Shown in pieces: positions 1 to 11,874 of a stretch of DNA of 64,000 bases. Position 1 is the stretch's first letter. Each line of letters starts with the position of its first letter. Source of the stretch: Sorghum bicolor (Eukaryota > Streptophyta > Magnoliopsida > Poales > Poaceae); the NCBI RefSeq assembly GCF_000003195.3, contig NC_012878.2:10962386-11026385 (forward strand), written 5' to 3'. The translations under genes were made by a program, and so were the position numbers. Under the pieces are notes generated by a model. It did not search any database. It was not told the DNA's origin and saw only the letters and a list, made by a program, of their open reading frames with translations.

Positions 1-274
1 GCTTCCTTCCTTGAGTGAGTTCAAGTGTGAGCTGGATCTCTAACGGTGGACTAGACGAAGTCTAGAATTCCTTCGAGATCTCTCTGAATTGGCTAATGCG
101 GTTGCCTTGAACTGGAAATCAATCATATACTACCTGGTTTCACAATGAAGAGAAACACAGGCAGGGGTAAACTACCTACAACTAGTTGATTCCAAGTTGA
201 TGATATTTTATCGGATTCATTCCTGCTACAAATTTCTAGGCTACGCCGTCCCCGGCAACGGCGCTAGAAATGCT
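1..274 (-). mobile_element. 5' internal leader of gypsy element C (runs off the left edge)
   Basis: On the minus strand this is the first stretch inside a Ty3/gypsy element whose 5' LTR lies to its right. It begins with an 8-nt spacer (AGCATTTC on the minus strand) and a tRNA-Asp primer-binding site, then an untranslated leader continuing past base 1. No coding region of C is visible in the window, so I cannot say whether C encodes a polymerase. Confidence 0.8.
250..266 (-). other. Primer-binding site of C (tRNA-Asp type)
   Basis: The minus strand reads TAGCGCCGTTGCCGGGG, one mismatch from the complement of the plant tRNA-Asp 3' end (TGGCGCCGTTGCCGGGG). It sits 8 nt inside the LTR, as in A, D and E. 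Confidence 0.88.
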
Positions 275-1200
275 TGTTGGCAAATCTTAACGCACACCGG
301 CTAGAGTAAGATGTGACAAGTATCTAGAAATGGTGGCGCCGAACCAGCACTGCTTAAATGCAAGCCTGAGCTGTTACTAGGATAGGTTGTCAGGCTACCC
401 TGAGCAACGGCTTCAGAAATGCTAATCAACGCAAAGCTCTAGCGATGACACAAGATGTACCAGGGGTAACTCTACAAGTGCATAGATACCAATGTAGCAC
501 TTTGACCGTGGTGAGTATCCATGGTGTCGTTATTTATAGTTCGTCCAAGGGAAAGCGTGCTAGAGGAGATAGCAAGGAAGAGAAATCCTATCCCAACTAG
601 GATCAACTAACATAGTGAGGTAACAAAGACGTAGAGAAAGGTTGATGTGGTTCTGGATAACTCTAAGATAACTAGTGTAGTGTAGCTTGGTGGGAGGACA
701 GTGAGTAAGAAAAGACTCCTATAACTCTAACTTTACTCCTGTGAACCAATCTAATCTAGTAGCGGACACACACTAACGTCACTAAACTTAACTGCTTGTT
801 TGTTGGAAGTCGACTGTTAAAGGAGGATGAAACTCCTATCCAAGCGGACTCGTTTCTTAAGGGTGCCTACAGACTGTACCCGACGTGAATAGAACCTACT
901 GAAAAGCAGAGGCCTATCACGCTTCGTCGCCGCCCGCTATCACATTTGATACGGTGGTATTCAAGGGTAGGTTTTAGTCTAAGCACCAGGCTTATGCTAA
1001 CTCCTACTACTCAGACTAAGTATACGACCTAGTCCAAGCACACTGTTACCGGGAGAGAAAACAACCAAGCACTTAAGACTAACTTAGCTAGTATATAACT
1101 ACTATAAGATAGACTAGGACACTACAATAGAATATTGCACTAACTAAATACTGAAAGTAAATACTTAGAAAAGTAAAGGAAAAGTAAATATATTAAATAA

Positions 1201-2519
1201 TGTTGACGGTCCTTAAGTATCAAATTTAATTATCAAATACATAAAGAAAAAGATCCAAATGCAACCAACACCCAGACTTAGGGTTTTATCTGACAGAATT
1301 CCACGAGTTTTGGTGTTTGTCTATTTCTGCAGGAGGTTATCAGGAAATATGGAGGAAAGGCCCACACCTTGGGTTTACATAGAGATATTAACGTATGCGC
1401 CAATTTTCTATCATCTAGAAGAGTCCAGAAGCCACGGGAACAACGGGAGGCCGAGCGGGCCCAGGACAGGGCGCCCACCCTCCCCCCTAGGGCGCCCGCC
1501 CTGCTCTGGCAGCCAATTAGGCTCCGCCTCACGGATTATGCTCCACCGTCCTAAAGGATTAAGGAAAACCGTGCGATTAAGATCGGTTTGATCCGACGGC
1601 TCACATTCATTTGGAGGGGCTATATAAGCAGGCCCCCTGGCCCCTGGAGGAGGCACCTCTGCATCCCTATTCATTATTCATAGATAGAGCAAAAGCTAGG
1701 GTTTGGTGATGAGAGCTCTCCTCTCTTCTCTAAACTAGAGTAGATCTAGATAGTAGCGAGATGGAGAGTGAGGGAGGATTGGAGGAGAGGCCGGCCTGTC
1801 GGTTCTTCCTCCGGTTGTACTTCGCCATGATCAAGCTCTAATCAAGCTCGCTCATGGGATGACTCTGGTAATCTACTTCTATTTCATTATGCAATTACTA
1901 TCCATGTATGTTCTAGTTCATAACTCTTTTGAGTACTTTAATCTATAGGACGCTATAGGTGAGAGTTATAGTATAGGTGTAAGCCTGGTGCTTACGCCTA
2001 GATTACTTGTGGATATCCCCTGTGAGCCGGATCGTGTGGTAGGCCGCGTTGGTGATAGCTACGATGGTCCTCTGTAGTCCACCTCCCGTTAGCAGGACTG
2101 GTAGGAGTCCTCGACCTTAGGTATAAGCATCCTCTGTGTTGTTTTATACTTATGGTACGCCACAGATAGACATACCCCTTTGAAGTAGAGAAACCCTAGT
2201 TATCCTCTCTATTCTCCTATTATCGCCCATATATTAGATTGCTCTACTCTATATTCCCCCATTATCATTTTACCTTTAATATTGTTCTTATTCAATTCTA
2301 CCATCTTTCCTATTCACACCTATCTATCTTGGTTAAGTTAGAGCGTAGTTGGTTCTCCCGTTTCCCTATGGATACGATAAAACCTTTAACTGGGTAAAAG
2401 CTACAACGGTATTCGTGCGCTTGCGGATTTATCTGTGTGCATACAAATACCATAGTACACTCTAGTGCCATGCTGGGGATGACAACCTAGTATTCAAGTG
2501 GTGTTAGCAAGTGTCAACA
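1201..2519 (+). mobile_element. Solo LTR of the D/E gypsy superfamily
   Basis: Starts TGTTGACGGTCCTTAAGTA and ends GTGTCAACA (1319 bp). The U3 part, including TATATAAG at 1621-1628 and the GC-rich gggcgccc repeats near 1469-1503, matches the LTRs of D and E; the last ~90 bp match E; the middle differs from both. The flanks are aataa (left) and aatac (right), a TSD with one mismatch. No internal sequence is present, so it is a solo LTR left by LTR-LTR recombination inside the C LTR. Confidence 0.85.
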
Positions 2520-2706
2520 AATACTCACAGACTTACAAGAGAAAAGGTAAAGAGGAATACCAGACTCTCTAGAAGACGACTTCGGAGACTCCGAGCTTCG
2601 CTCGACTCAACTCTAACTCCCACACTAGACTAACACTGATACTTACAACTGGAAAGCTAGAGCTAAATTGGAACACACCTTTCCCTAGAGAGGGTGGATG
2701 CAGCCT

Positions 2707-2716
2707 CTATTTATAG
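2707..2716 (-). promoter_or_regulatory. TATA box of the C LTR
   Basis: The minus strand reads CTATAAATAG at a plausible U3/R border, followed by a GC-balanced leader. Transcription would run leftward into C. Confidence 0.6.
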
Positions 2717-3434
2717 GGGGAGTAGAGGGGGTGCCACGTCATCGATCCGTGTGCTTCTCGCTTTTCCACCCTTGGATAAACCATCATTGGAACCGCCTTA
2801 GATGGATGTCCAAGATCATCTACATGTGTTGCCAAAGTTGGTGGAGTGTAACCGACCTTAGGTGGGCCCACATCATTGGTCGGTCGACCTGATATTTTGT
2901 GAGGTGGGGCCACCTTGAGCCTTCTAGAAGGTCCTGGATGTCGGTGGAGTGGAGCTGGCAGGTTGGACCAACCAAAGGCTGGTCGGCCGACTGAGATTTG
3001 GTGAGATGGGCCCACCAGCCTTGCTCCATTGTTGTCCCCATCTGTCATGGAGTGTGTCTTGTGTTCATCTTCGGTCTGGTTCTTCTGGTGGGTCCATGGA
3101 TCCTTGTACCTCCATCTTTCACCCTTGAATAGAAACACAAGTGTGATCTGAGGGTCGAGATGGACTTGAATGTGTTGCCTTAGGATCCTGGAATTGAGCC
3201 AGCACCTGGACCACCCCAAGTGTAGGTCGGCCGACTAGGACTTGGTGGGTCTAGGAGCTAATTTTCCCACAAATGTAAGTGTACTTGCATCCAAATACTT
3301 AGAGCACAAGTGGAACCTCTTACTGATAAAAGATGCCTATGCTATGCCATTCTTCCACTATTTCTGGCCTATTGACAGTGTTTTTATGTGTGGATTTTAT
3401 AGCTTATCCACCGTCAACAATCACTTGTGTGTAG

Positions 3435-6400
3435 GTGAACTACAAGACCGGTGGATCACATTGGGTAATTGATAGTGGTTGCACACTACATATGACTGGA
3501 GATCTCCGGATATTCACCTCACTAAGTGAAGATGTGGACAATCAAGAGAAGATCACATTTGGTGACAATTCAAAAGGCAAGGTCAAGGGTCTAGGAAAGA
3601 CTGCAATATCAAATGTCAACTCCATCACCAATGTGCTCTATGTGTCATCTCTTAGTTTCAACTTGCTTTCGGTTGGACAACTTTGTAATCTTGGCTTCCA
3701 ATGCCTATTCAACAAGAAAGAAGTGATAGTGACCAAGGAGGATGACAATGAGATGGTGTTCAAAGGCTTCCGCCACAATAATTTATATCTTGTTGATTTC
3801 TCCTCTGATGAAGTAGACATCAAGACATGTTTGTTCACCAGGACCTCACTTGGTTGGCTATGGCATAGCAGGTTAGCTCATGTTGGAATGGGCACACTCA
3901 AGAAGTTGATGAAGAAAGAATTGATAAGAGGCTTGAAGGATGTCATATTTGAGAAGGACAAATTGTGTAGTGCATGTTAAGTCGGCAAGCAAGTGGCAAA
4001 CACTCATCCAACCAAGGCCTATCTCTCTACTTCTAGAGTTCTTGAGCTATTGCACATGGATCTATTTGGATCAACTATATATGCTAGTCTTGGTGGCAAC
4101 AAATATTGCTTGGTCATAGTGGATGACTACTCCCAGTACACATGGACATTCTTCTTGCAAGATAAGGCCAAAGTTGCATCAATTTTCAAGAAGTTTGCTA
4201 AGAATGCCCAAAATCAATTTGAAGTCAAAATGAACAAGATTAGAAGTGATAATGGCAAAGAGTTTGACAACACCAACATTGAAGAATATTGTGATGAAGT
4301 TGGAATCAAACATGAGTTCTCCTCAACATACACACCATAACAAAATGGGGTGTAGAAAGAAAGAACCGAACATTGATCACCTTGGTAAGAACAATGCTTG
4401 ATGAGTACAACACTCCAGATAAGATGTGGGCCGAGGCAATCAATACCGCTTGCTATGCATCAAACTGGCTCTTTTCTCACAAGTTCCTAGAGAAGACACC
4501 ATATGAGTTGCTCGATGGGAAGAAGCCCGATGTCTCATTCTTTAGAGTGTTTGGGTGCAAATGCTACATCTAAAAGAAGCACCAACACTTGGGAAAGTTT
4601 TAAAGAAGATGTGATATTGTTTACTTGGTTGGCTATTCATCAAAGTCAAAGGCCTATAGAGTCTTTAACCATGCCACAAACATGGTTGAAGAAACCTTTG
4701 ATGTTGAATATGATGAAACTAATGGCTCCTAAGGAGCAAGTGATAATCTTGATGATGTAGGTGGAGAACCACTAAGGGATGCCATGAAGAACATTCCAGT
4801 GGGAGACATCAAGCCCAAAGAAGATGACGATGATGTGCAAATCATTGATGCGCCATCCTCCTCACATGTGCCACAAGATGATGACAAGGATGTGAGAGAT
4901 GCTCATGAAGACACTCAAGTCACTCTTGAATAAGTGGTGGCACAAGCACAAGATGTTGATGCTCTGCAAGCAACTCCTCAAGTGGAACCAAGAAGAACAT
5001 CACATCTCCTCATTCGGAGTCCATCACGTGGTGTTACTCCCCATTCTAAACATGATTTATTTATTGAACATCATGCTTTTGTGTCTCTTGAATATGAACC
5101 CAAAACCATAGAGGAAGCTCTTAGGGGTGCAGATTGGATCATTGCTATGCAAGAGGAGTTGAACAACTTCTCTCGTAATCAAGTGTGGACACTTGAAGAG
5201 CAACCTAAAGATGCAAGAGTGATTGGAACAAAGTGGGTCTTCCGGAACAAGAAAGATGATCAAGGCAAGGTGGTGCACAAAAAGGCAAGACTTGTGGCAA
5301 AAGGCTTTTCACAAGTGGAGGGTCTTGATTTTGGTGAAACCTTTGCACCGGTTGTAAGACTTGAAGCTATTCGTATCCTACTTGTGTATGCTTCTATCCA
5401 TAATATTAAACTATTCCAAATGGATGTGAAAAGTGCCTTTTTAAATGGTTATATTAATGACATTGTCTATATTGAGCAACCCCTCGGTTTTGAAGACCCT
5501 AGGTACCCCAAGCATATCTACTGGTTGTCCAAGGTGCTCTATGGTCTCAAACAAGCTCCTAGAGCTTGGTATGAGAGGCTAAGGGACTTCCTTATCAAAA
5601 AGGGCTTCAAGATTGGAAAAAGTTGACATGACACTATTCACCAAGAAGATTAATGGAAAAATCTTCATTTGCTAAGTTTATGTTGATGATATTATTTTTA
5701 GCTCTACTAATGAAGATTTTTGTAAGGAATTTGGTGATATTGATGTCCAAGGAGTTTGATATGTCCATGATTGGCGAGCTATCCTTCTTCAACAGGTTTC
5801 AAGTCAAGCAAACAAAGGAAGGGTTCTTCATCTCTGAAGAGAAGTACACTTAAGATCTTCTCAAGAGATTCAAGATGCTACATTGCAAGCCAATCAAAAC
5901 TCCCATAGCATCAAATGGGCATCTCGACTTTGATGAAGGAGGTAACCCAGTTGACAAAACTCTCTATTGCTCCATATCAATTCTTAGGTACCTAAAATAC
6001 ACACCCTATCTAGGCTTTTGGTATCCCAAAGGTGCAAGATTCCAACTTGTAGGCTACTCCGATTCGGATTATACCGGGTGCCGCATTGATATAAAAAGCA
6101 CATCTAGAGGGTGCCACATCCTAGGTAGATCACTTGTCTCTTGGATGTCAAAGAACCAAAATAGTGTTGCTTTGTCATCGGTCGAGGCAGAGTACATTGC
6201 CGCCGGTGATTGTTGTGCACAAATACTTTACATCAAACAAACTTTGATAGAGTATGGAGTAGTTCTAGATAAAGTACCTTTGTTGTGTGACAATAAAAGT
6301 GCCGTAAAACTTGCTAACAACCCGGTATAACACACCCACACTAAGCACATTGACATCCATCATCACTTCGTTAGAGATCATGTTGCCAAAGGTGACATAT

Positions 6401-6528
6401 CACTAGAGAATGTGGGGATAGAAAATCAATTAGCGGATATCTTCACAAAACCACTAGATGAAGCTAGGTTTTGTATGTTGCGAAGTGAATTTAATGTGCT
6501 TGAGCTCTCTAACTTCACTAAAAAATGA
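3435..6528 (+). pseudogene. pol: Broken copia pol of element B (PR-IN-RT-RNase H)
   Basis: In order: aspartic protease motif IDSGCTLHMTGD (near 3468); GAG-pre-integrase with WLWHSRLAHV (near 3858); integrase core with DLFGS, RSDNGKEF and ERKN (4050-4380); an acidic linker; RT with QMDVKSAFLNG (near 5420), [12 protein letters not shown] (near 5540) and YVDD (near 5680); RNase H with the AEYIAA region (near 6190) and DIFTKPLD near the end. Damage includes in-frame TAA or TAG where Gln is expected (3978, 4338, 4931), a 1-bp loss near 4350, a frameshift after 5620 and a deletion of roughly 50 codons near 5970 between RT and RNase H. It cannot make a working polyprotein. The start shown is only the first base of the readable frame, because C cuts off the upstream part. 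Confidence 0.9.
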
Positions 6529-7044
6529 GGTTGTGTGTTATTCTTGCACAGAGATTTTGTTTTGTATATCATGCATATTAAAATTAAAAATCTAAAAAGA
6601 TTGTGTGTAGGGCTTGTCAAACATGGTTAAGATAACCGCCCTCAAAGCGTGTGAAAAAGCTTAATCTTGGATCAAACTTGACAAGCACTAGTTTACATTC
6701 AAGTATTGCATTGCATTGCATAGCATATGCATGTGTGTTGCTTAGTCGTTTTTTTTTCAGTTAAGCTTTGAGCATCCGCTGTGTTCATCTATTGATAGGG
6801 GGAGCATTCAATGCTCATCGTGATTAAGACCCCTAGCCAATGGCCATATGATGTCTCCTTGGAGCTTTCTCTTACATATTTTCATAAAAACTGCTTAGCC
6901 TATGACAAATTATTTATGAAAATTTGAGGGTTTGAGAGAGGTCACTCATACCAGTTCCAATTGGTGTTTATTTGAGTCTTCTTTGAGTTGGAACTTAGTT
7001 AGGTCAAAGTTGCATGAAGTCTTGTTGAAAATCTAAGGCTGGTG
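6529..7044 (+). other. Non-coding spacer after pol of B
   Basis: No ORF of note. It holds a purine tract ATAGGGGGAG near 6795-6804 that resembles an internal polypurine tract. Such extra tracts between pol and the env-like gene are known in Sireviruses. The direct tandem 'gcattgcatt' near 6710 is low complexity. Confidence 0.5.
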
Positions 7045-7340
7045 GTGCACCGGACTCTACACTGGACGCTGCACCAGACGCTACATGTGTGTCCGGTGAG
7101 TTGTTTCTGCTGGGGTGCACACACTGGACCCACGCACAGTAACCTAAGCGCGTCCGATGCAGTGCATCCGATGTAACCTCTTGCGTTGCTCGCAGCATTG
7201 GACGCAAGGCAAGCATCCGGTGGCCTGTGTCCGGTGGTCCCGAGAGTATTGTAAACTCTCTGGGTACAGGTCCGGTGAGCACCAGACGCGTTCGGTGCCC
7301 ACTTAGACGCATCCGGTGTGACCGCGTATGGCCCTATAAG
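7045..7340 (+). promoter_or_regulatory. Internal CACCGGAC-type repeat cluster plus TATA-like box upstream of the env-like gene
   Basis: Repeated and inverted short motifs such as gcaccggac, gtccggtg, accagacg and catccggtg occur about ten times between 7045 and 7320, followed by CTATAAG at 7334-7340 and a pyrimidine-rich stretch. The same motif family occurs in the B LTR at 39751-40024, where similar repeats are known from Sirevirus promoters. Its place 620 bp upstream of the env-like start suggests a second promoter. That role is an inference. Confidence 0.5.
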
Positions 7341-7962
7341 TCCCGACCCCTCATGCTCTCTTTCTCCTTGTCTGTTTTTCTTCTAGCCGAGACCGCCGCC
7401 GCCTAGTCGCTGAGCCACGCAGCCACCTTTCTCACCGCGAAGAGCTCTCCCCTAGACGGTCTCCTCTTCCCAGGCGCCTTCCGGCGACTCGCTCCTCGCA
7501 TGTAGCTAGCCAAAGCAGTGGTTTTAGGGTTTAGGGAGAGATCTCTTGTTGTTGCACGCCAGGTGTTCGATTCTTTGCCTGAACCATTTAGAAAACCATT
7601 TTTGATGATGTCTTCGTTCGTTTCATGTTTGCAGTGCCTTGGCGTGTCGATCCTAGCGTCCTGTGATCGTCGGGTCATACATTTTCTCTGAGAACGTCTC
7701 TCACCTAAGGTAGTAAGCCGATTTCATCTTGCTTTCATATCCCATGCTTGCTTCCATTAGGTTTTCTAATCTCTAGATGTAATATATGCTTATGTATATC
7801 CTATCTATTCCATCTTTTGCAGTGGGTGAGTCACAATTGGCTGTTTGTCACTGTCAGTTGAACTCAGGTCCAAGCCCATGAGTACGGATTGAGGCCAAGC
7901 CTCACGAGTGTTAGTTCACCATCTTTCTGAGCGGTTTGGTAGTGTTTGCTTGAGTTCTTGTA
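7341..7962 (+). other. Leader between the internal promoter-like module and the env-like gene
   Basis: A pyrimidine-rich segment (7355-7390), GC-rich DNA and then AT-rich DNA with no convincing ORF. The GT and AG dinucleotides around 7700-7960 would allow an intron, but nothing in the sequence decides this. Confidence 0.4.
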
Positions 7963-8875
7963 ATGGCATGTTGCAAGAACATTGGTGGTGCCCCAGCTAG
8001 TGCTCTTGGAGGGGCTCCAGGAGGCGATGGTGATGACAGACCTCGTCGTCTCACAGCAATAGAGAAAGGCAAGAAGGTAGTCAGTAAGAAGAGGAAAGTC
8101 AGTGACAGAGAGGCTGAGGCAGCGAGAGCAGTGCCAGCAGCAGCTGAGGTAGCAGAGGGTGAAGGTCGGAGAGGCTCACTACGGATTGGATCCGAGCTCA
8201 TGTCCGCTCAGAGGCATGCAGTACTTTAGCTATAGCAGCAACATGGCTCACCTCGTGGCACAGTTCTGATTGGAGGATGTTAGGTCTGAATCTCTAAGAG
8301 AGAGTCAGCCACAGAGACTCAGGAGGAGCCATAGGAGCAGCCAGAGACACAACCAGAGGAGTAGCCCCTTAGGAGGTCGACTCGTGCTTGTACACAGGCT
8401 GCCTCTAGGCCTACTATGCAGCAACAGTCATGACCTCCGCCTAGCTCCTCACCACCACCCAGCTCCACACCAGCTCGTCGTCATAAGGACTACACGAGGG
8501 CAGCTACACGATAGGTTCAGGAGCTGAGGTTTGTAGCTTTCCCTACTTGGTTTCCTGCCACTAGGGATGAGAGGGCACACCCTAGGTTCTACACTATTTT
8601 CCAAGAGGATATGTGCATGGCATATGGCAATAGTGAGGCTCAGATCAGAGAGTAGCGTGTTGTAGATCTTGAGTATCTAGCAAACACTGTTGGACAGGAC
8701 ATTAGGTCGTACTTGACCTATCTTCTAGGTCTCACTGATTCTGTTAGCACTCCCTGGCACCTATATGGAGGACTGGGTTCGTGAGTTCTTTGCTTCAGTA
8801 TGGATTGCCCCAGATCACAGTTATATACACTATGCATTGCCACGGACAGACTATAGAGTCACAGCTCAGTGTGGC
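7963..8875 (+). pseudogene. Env-like gene of Sirevirus B, 5' part (split by element A)
   Basis: Begins ATGGCATGTTGCAAG. The first 80 residues are basic and low in complexity (GGAPG, KKRK, EAAR), like the N-termini of Sirevirus env-like proteins. The frame then meets a series of TAG codons at expected Gln positions, for example 8227, 8233, 8311 and 8362. A single +1 shift near 8765 restores the frame that joins the 3' part at the A insertion. Downstream text such as RFVAFPTWFPATRDER shows that the protein frame was once continuous. The function of Sirevirus env-like proteins is unproven. The 5-bp TSD gtggc (8871-8875) marks where A entered. Confidence 0.65.
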
Positions 8876-10620
8876 TGTTGGTACCCCTTATCTTATAATT
8901 ATAAACATCATTTTAATAAATAAAATAAATAGAGGGTAGGGCTTTGAACTTACCTTTCCACAAGTTCTGTTGCAAATATCAATTTCAGGTATGACACATG
9001 GAAAGGCACAAAAGACACGAGAAAGCGCACTTCAAGAAAGCATATTCAGAAAAGACGCAAATCAAAGATAAATGGAAAAGCCCATCAAAACACCGAACTG
9101 GATCCATCCGTAACCGCAGGAAGGATTAGGGCCCAGACACGAACCGACCACGCGAAGGCGGTGGCCAGGGCGCCCACTAGTGGTGCGGCTGCACCCTAGT
9201 GTGGGCGCACCCCCCGTGGCGGCAACTCGGTCCCACCTTTTTTAGGCGGTTGCATGGTGGCATGCATAGGAGGGTTTCACCTCCTACCAAATTTAGATCG
9301 CCATGAACCATCCTTGTTGGGCTATAAATAGATGGCTCCACACCGTTCAACACACACACCATCATTTGGAGCAATACACCTCACATTTCTACACTTGTTC
9401 TTTAGTTTTGATTCAGTAGTAGAGCAAGGCAAAGCTAGCAAGGAGAGCTTGTCTCCTTGGAGGATCTTAGAGCTTCTTGGTATGAATACAATTCAGTTCG
9501 CCTCCATGAGCAAGTTCTTATCTTTTTTATATGATTATGCAATTGAATTAGAGTATAGTTGTGTTCATATCTTGTTCATAGTATATGAACTAGTTCTTAG
9601 TTCTTGTGCTATGTTCTTGATGTGTTCATCCTTGTTCTTCATCGTTCATCGAATTAGTATGAATAGACAAAGGATTAAGATTGGGGTAACGGTTCGTTGG
9701 GATGTGATGGCCACTCTTAGCTGATCCTCTCAATCCGAAGGGTTGGGGTCCCGGGAGGCTAGGAGGCGTTTCCAATTACATGGGCGAGGTGCTCGGGTAT
9801 GCGGAGATCAGCGGATGCGCGGGTATCTTTTGGGTAGAGGGGTAGGTGGAAGGGAAGTGACAGCCCTGTCATCCCTGGTATTCCCCCACGATCAGGTATT
9901 CCGGTAGGAGTTCTGTAAAGTCCCTATTGGCTGGATGTCCAGCTGTAGGGATCTCCCCACAGCCTCAGACTTAGTTCTAACTCTAGTTTTTGATTAGATG
10001 TTCTACTAACAACTCTTTGCATAGTTATATAAGATCAATGCCGGCTCAAGTAGTTGTCCTTTATTTCTTTTATTTCCTTATTTTCTCTTTATTCCTTGAG
10101 GTTGCCCTGATGAGTGTGTCCACTATCTATATTTTAGGAGCCTACCGTGACCCCTGATTAGACTATGTCTACCTATGCATCTCAATAAGTGATCATGCTA
10201 CAAACCAAGCCACATGCATTTGTTACGCCCTCCTACGGGATTAAATATGATAATCCTTGAATACTCACGGGTTGAAATGCTACAATGATAGTTCTGTTCG
10301 CTTGCAGTTTTATTCTTTATATTCATGAACTATTGATTGGCGTACCTAAGTACCATTACTTAAGATTATAAACTCTGTGCATTTATCTGGAGCCGTGCTA
10401 CAGCTTTGCATATCGTAAGTAAGGATGGTTAGGATGGCCAATCCGGCATTCCTAATTATTGTTACCAGACTGCACTTCTAAGGTCGGCGCCGTTAAAGGC
10501 CGTGGGTTATCTCTCTGACGTAACGATAGTTATGGTATACCAACACCCGACATTTGCTGTGCCATTGCTAATGATGGATTTATAGTCTATCTTTAGTAGT
10601 GACGCTAAGAAATGCCAACA
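8876..10620 (+). mobile_element. 5' LTR of A
   Basis: TGTTGGTACCCC ... AATGCCAACA, 1745 bp. A GC-rich motif (tggtgcggctgcaccc, 9181) lies exactly 142 bp upstream of TATAAATA (9323-9330). The small ORF at 9332-9724 follows the TATA box and is not conserved as a gene. Confidence 0.92.
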
Positions 10621-10628
10621 AGTATTTC

Positions 10629-10645
10629 TGGCGCCGTTGCCGGGG
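10629..10645 (+). other. Primer-binding site of A (tRNA-Asp)
   Basis: TGGCGCCGTTGCCGGGG is a perfect 17-nt complement of the plant tRNA-Asp 3' end with CCA, 8 nt (AGTATTTC) after the LTR. Confidence 0.92.
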
Positions 10646-10781
10646 AGGGCAAAGAACAATGCAAACATCAAGCTTTGGCATTTAGCATTGATTACAAAAT
10701 AAGCATTGGTAGCCATAGTTTAAGCAGGCCAATCTTTGTTGTTTTCTTCCTCTTTTTATTGGAATGAAAACAGGATAGTGT

Positions 10782-11869
10782 ATGAGCGGTTTCAACTTGC
10801 CGGCAAACTTCAATAGCAATCCGGAGGCACTCCTAAGGAAGAAAAGGACTCGTGCCATTTCTTCCTCTGCCACACCGCCAACAGTCAAACCAATCACCCC
10901 CGCACCATCCGTTTCAACCACCATGGCCAGGTCACTCCGCGACTATTCCACCCCCACTGTTGCCAACGTGCCCGATGGGCCCGCAGTCAACACTGGGAAT
11001 GGAAACTTTGAGCTTCGCACTGGCCTACTCATGATGGTGTAGGCAAACCAGTTCTGTGGATTGCGAAGTGAGGACGCAAACGTGCATCTATAGGACTTCC
11101 TTGAGCTGTGCGAAACCATCATCATCAAGGATGTCACACCTGAAAGCGTCAAGCTCCGCTTGTTTCCCTTCTCCCTCTCGGAGAAGGCGAAGCAATGGTT
11201 CTACTAGAGCAAGGAAGCTGTCAACACGTGAGACAAATGTTCGTGGATAACTCAAATTCCCCATCAGCAAAATAAATGCTTATGAGGGGAAAGATATCAA
11301 ACTTCCAGCAGACTTCACTCGAATCCATTTCTGAGGCTTGGGAAATGCTCCAGGAGTACATCCGGGCTTGCCCCCACAACGGGATGGAATATTGGCTCGT
11401 GCTTCAGAATTTCTACGAAGGGCTCATGCCCATGTCTAAGAGGCACGTCGATGCCGCTGCTGGAGGCGCGTTCCTCTCCCTTACCATTGAGAATGCTACG
11501 GCATTAATCGAGAAGATGGTAGCCAACCAGAGTTGGGGAGAGGGATGCAAAACACAAAAAAGCATGCATACTGTGAAGGAGACGGATCTGCTTGCCACAA
11601 AAATAGACCTACTAATGAAGAGATTGGACAGACAGGCCACTGATCCTACCATCGGCACTGTCCAAGCCATCGACTCACGCATGACGTGTGAGGAATGTGG
11701 GAATGTTGGCCACATGGGGATGAATTGCCCTGGAACCCAGGAGGACGCATCATTCATCAACAACGGGTTCCGCCAACAATAGCAAGGTAATGGGTGGAAC
11801 AACCAGAACCGCCCCCAAGGTAATTACTCAAGTTTTAATTCCTCCCAGCCTTCGCTGAAAGATCTTGTG
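10782..11869 (+). pseudogene. gag: gag of element A, 5' part (split by element D)
   Basis: Starts ATGAGCGGTTTCAAC. An N-terminal Ser/Pro/Thr-rich stretch is followed by a retrotransposon gag core (LFPFSLSEKAKQWFY near 11160; SEAWEMLQEYIRACP near 11330; FYEGLMP; AAAGGAFLSLT) and a CCHC zinc knuckle CEECGNVGHMGMNC (near 11690). Several TAG stops sit at Gln or Trp positions (11039, 11203, 11780) and there are frameshifts between 11040 and 11280. The frame continues through SLKDLVL into the CTAGG site where D inserted; it resumes after 31365. Gag would form the particle and bind element RNA. Confidence 0.85.
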
Positions 11870-11874
11870 CTAGG

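Larger units (their letters stand above)
275..3419 (-). mobile_element. 5' LTR of gypsy element C, split by a solo LTR
   Basis: On the minus strand the LTR starts TGTTGACGGTGGATAAGC at 3419 and ends TTTGCCAACA at 275, directly before the spacer and primer-binding site. Removing the solo LTR at 1201-2519 leaves about 1.83 kb. The plus strand to its right starts with atcac (3420-3424), one copy of the presumed TSD; the other copy is outside the window. C is inserted in the pol gene of element B, just upstream of the protease motif. Confidence 0.85.

Noticed and set aside
1201..2519. 5' LTR of a full E-like element
   Set aside because: Directly after 2519 there is no primer site and the C LTR resumes, so it is a solo LTR.
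10629..10645. tRNA-Asp gene fragment
   Set aside because: It is only the 17-nt complement of the tRNA 3' end at a fixed distance from the LTR, which is a primer site.
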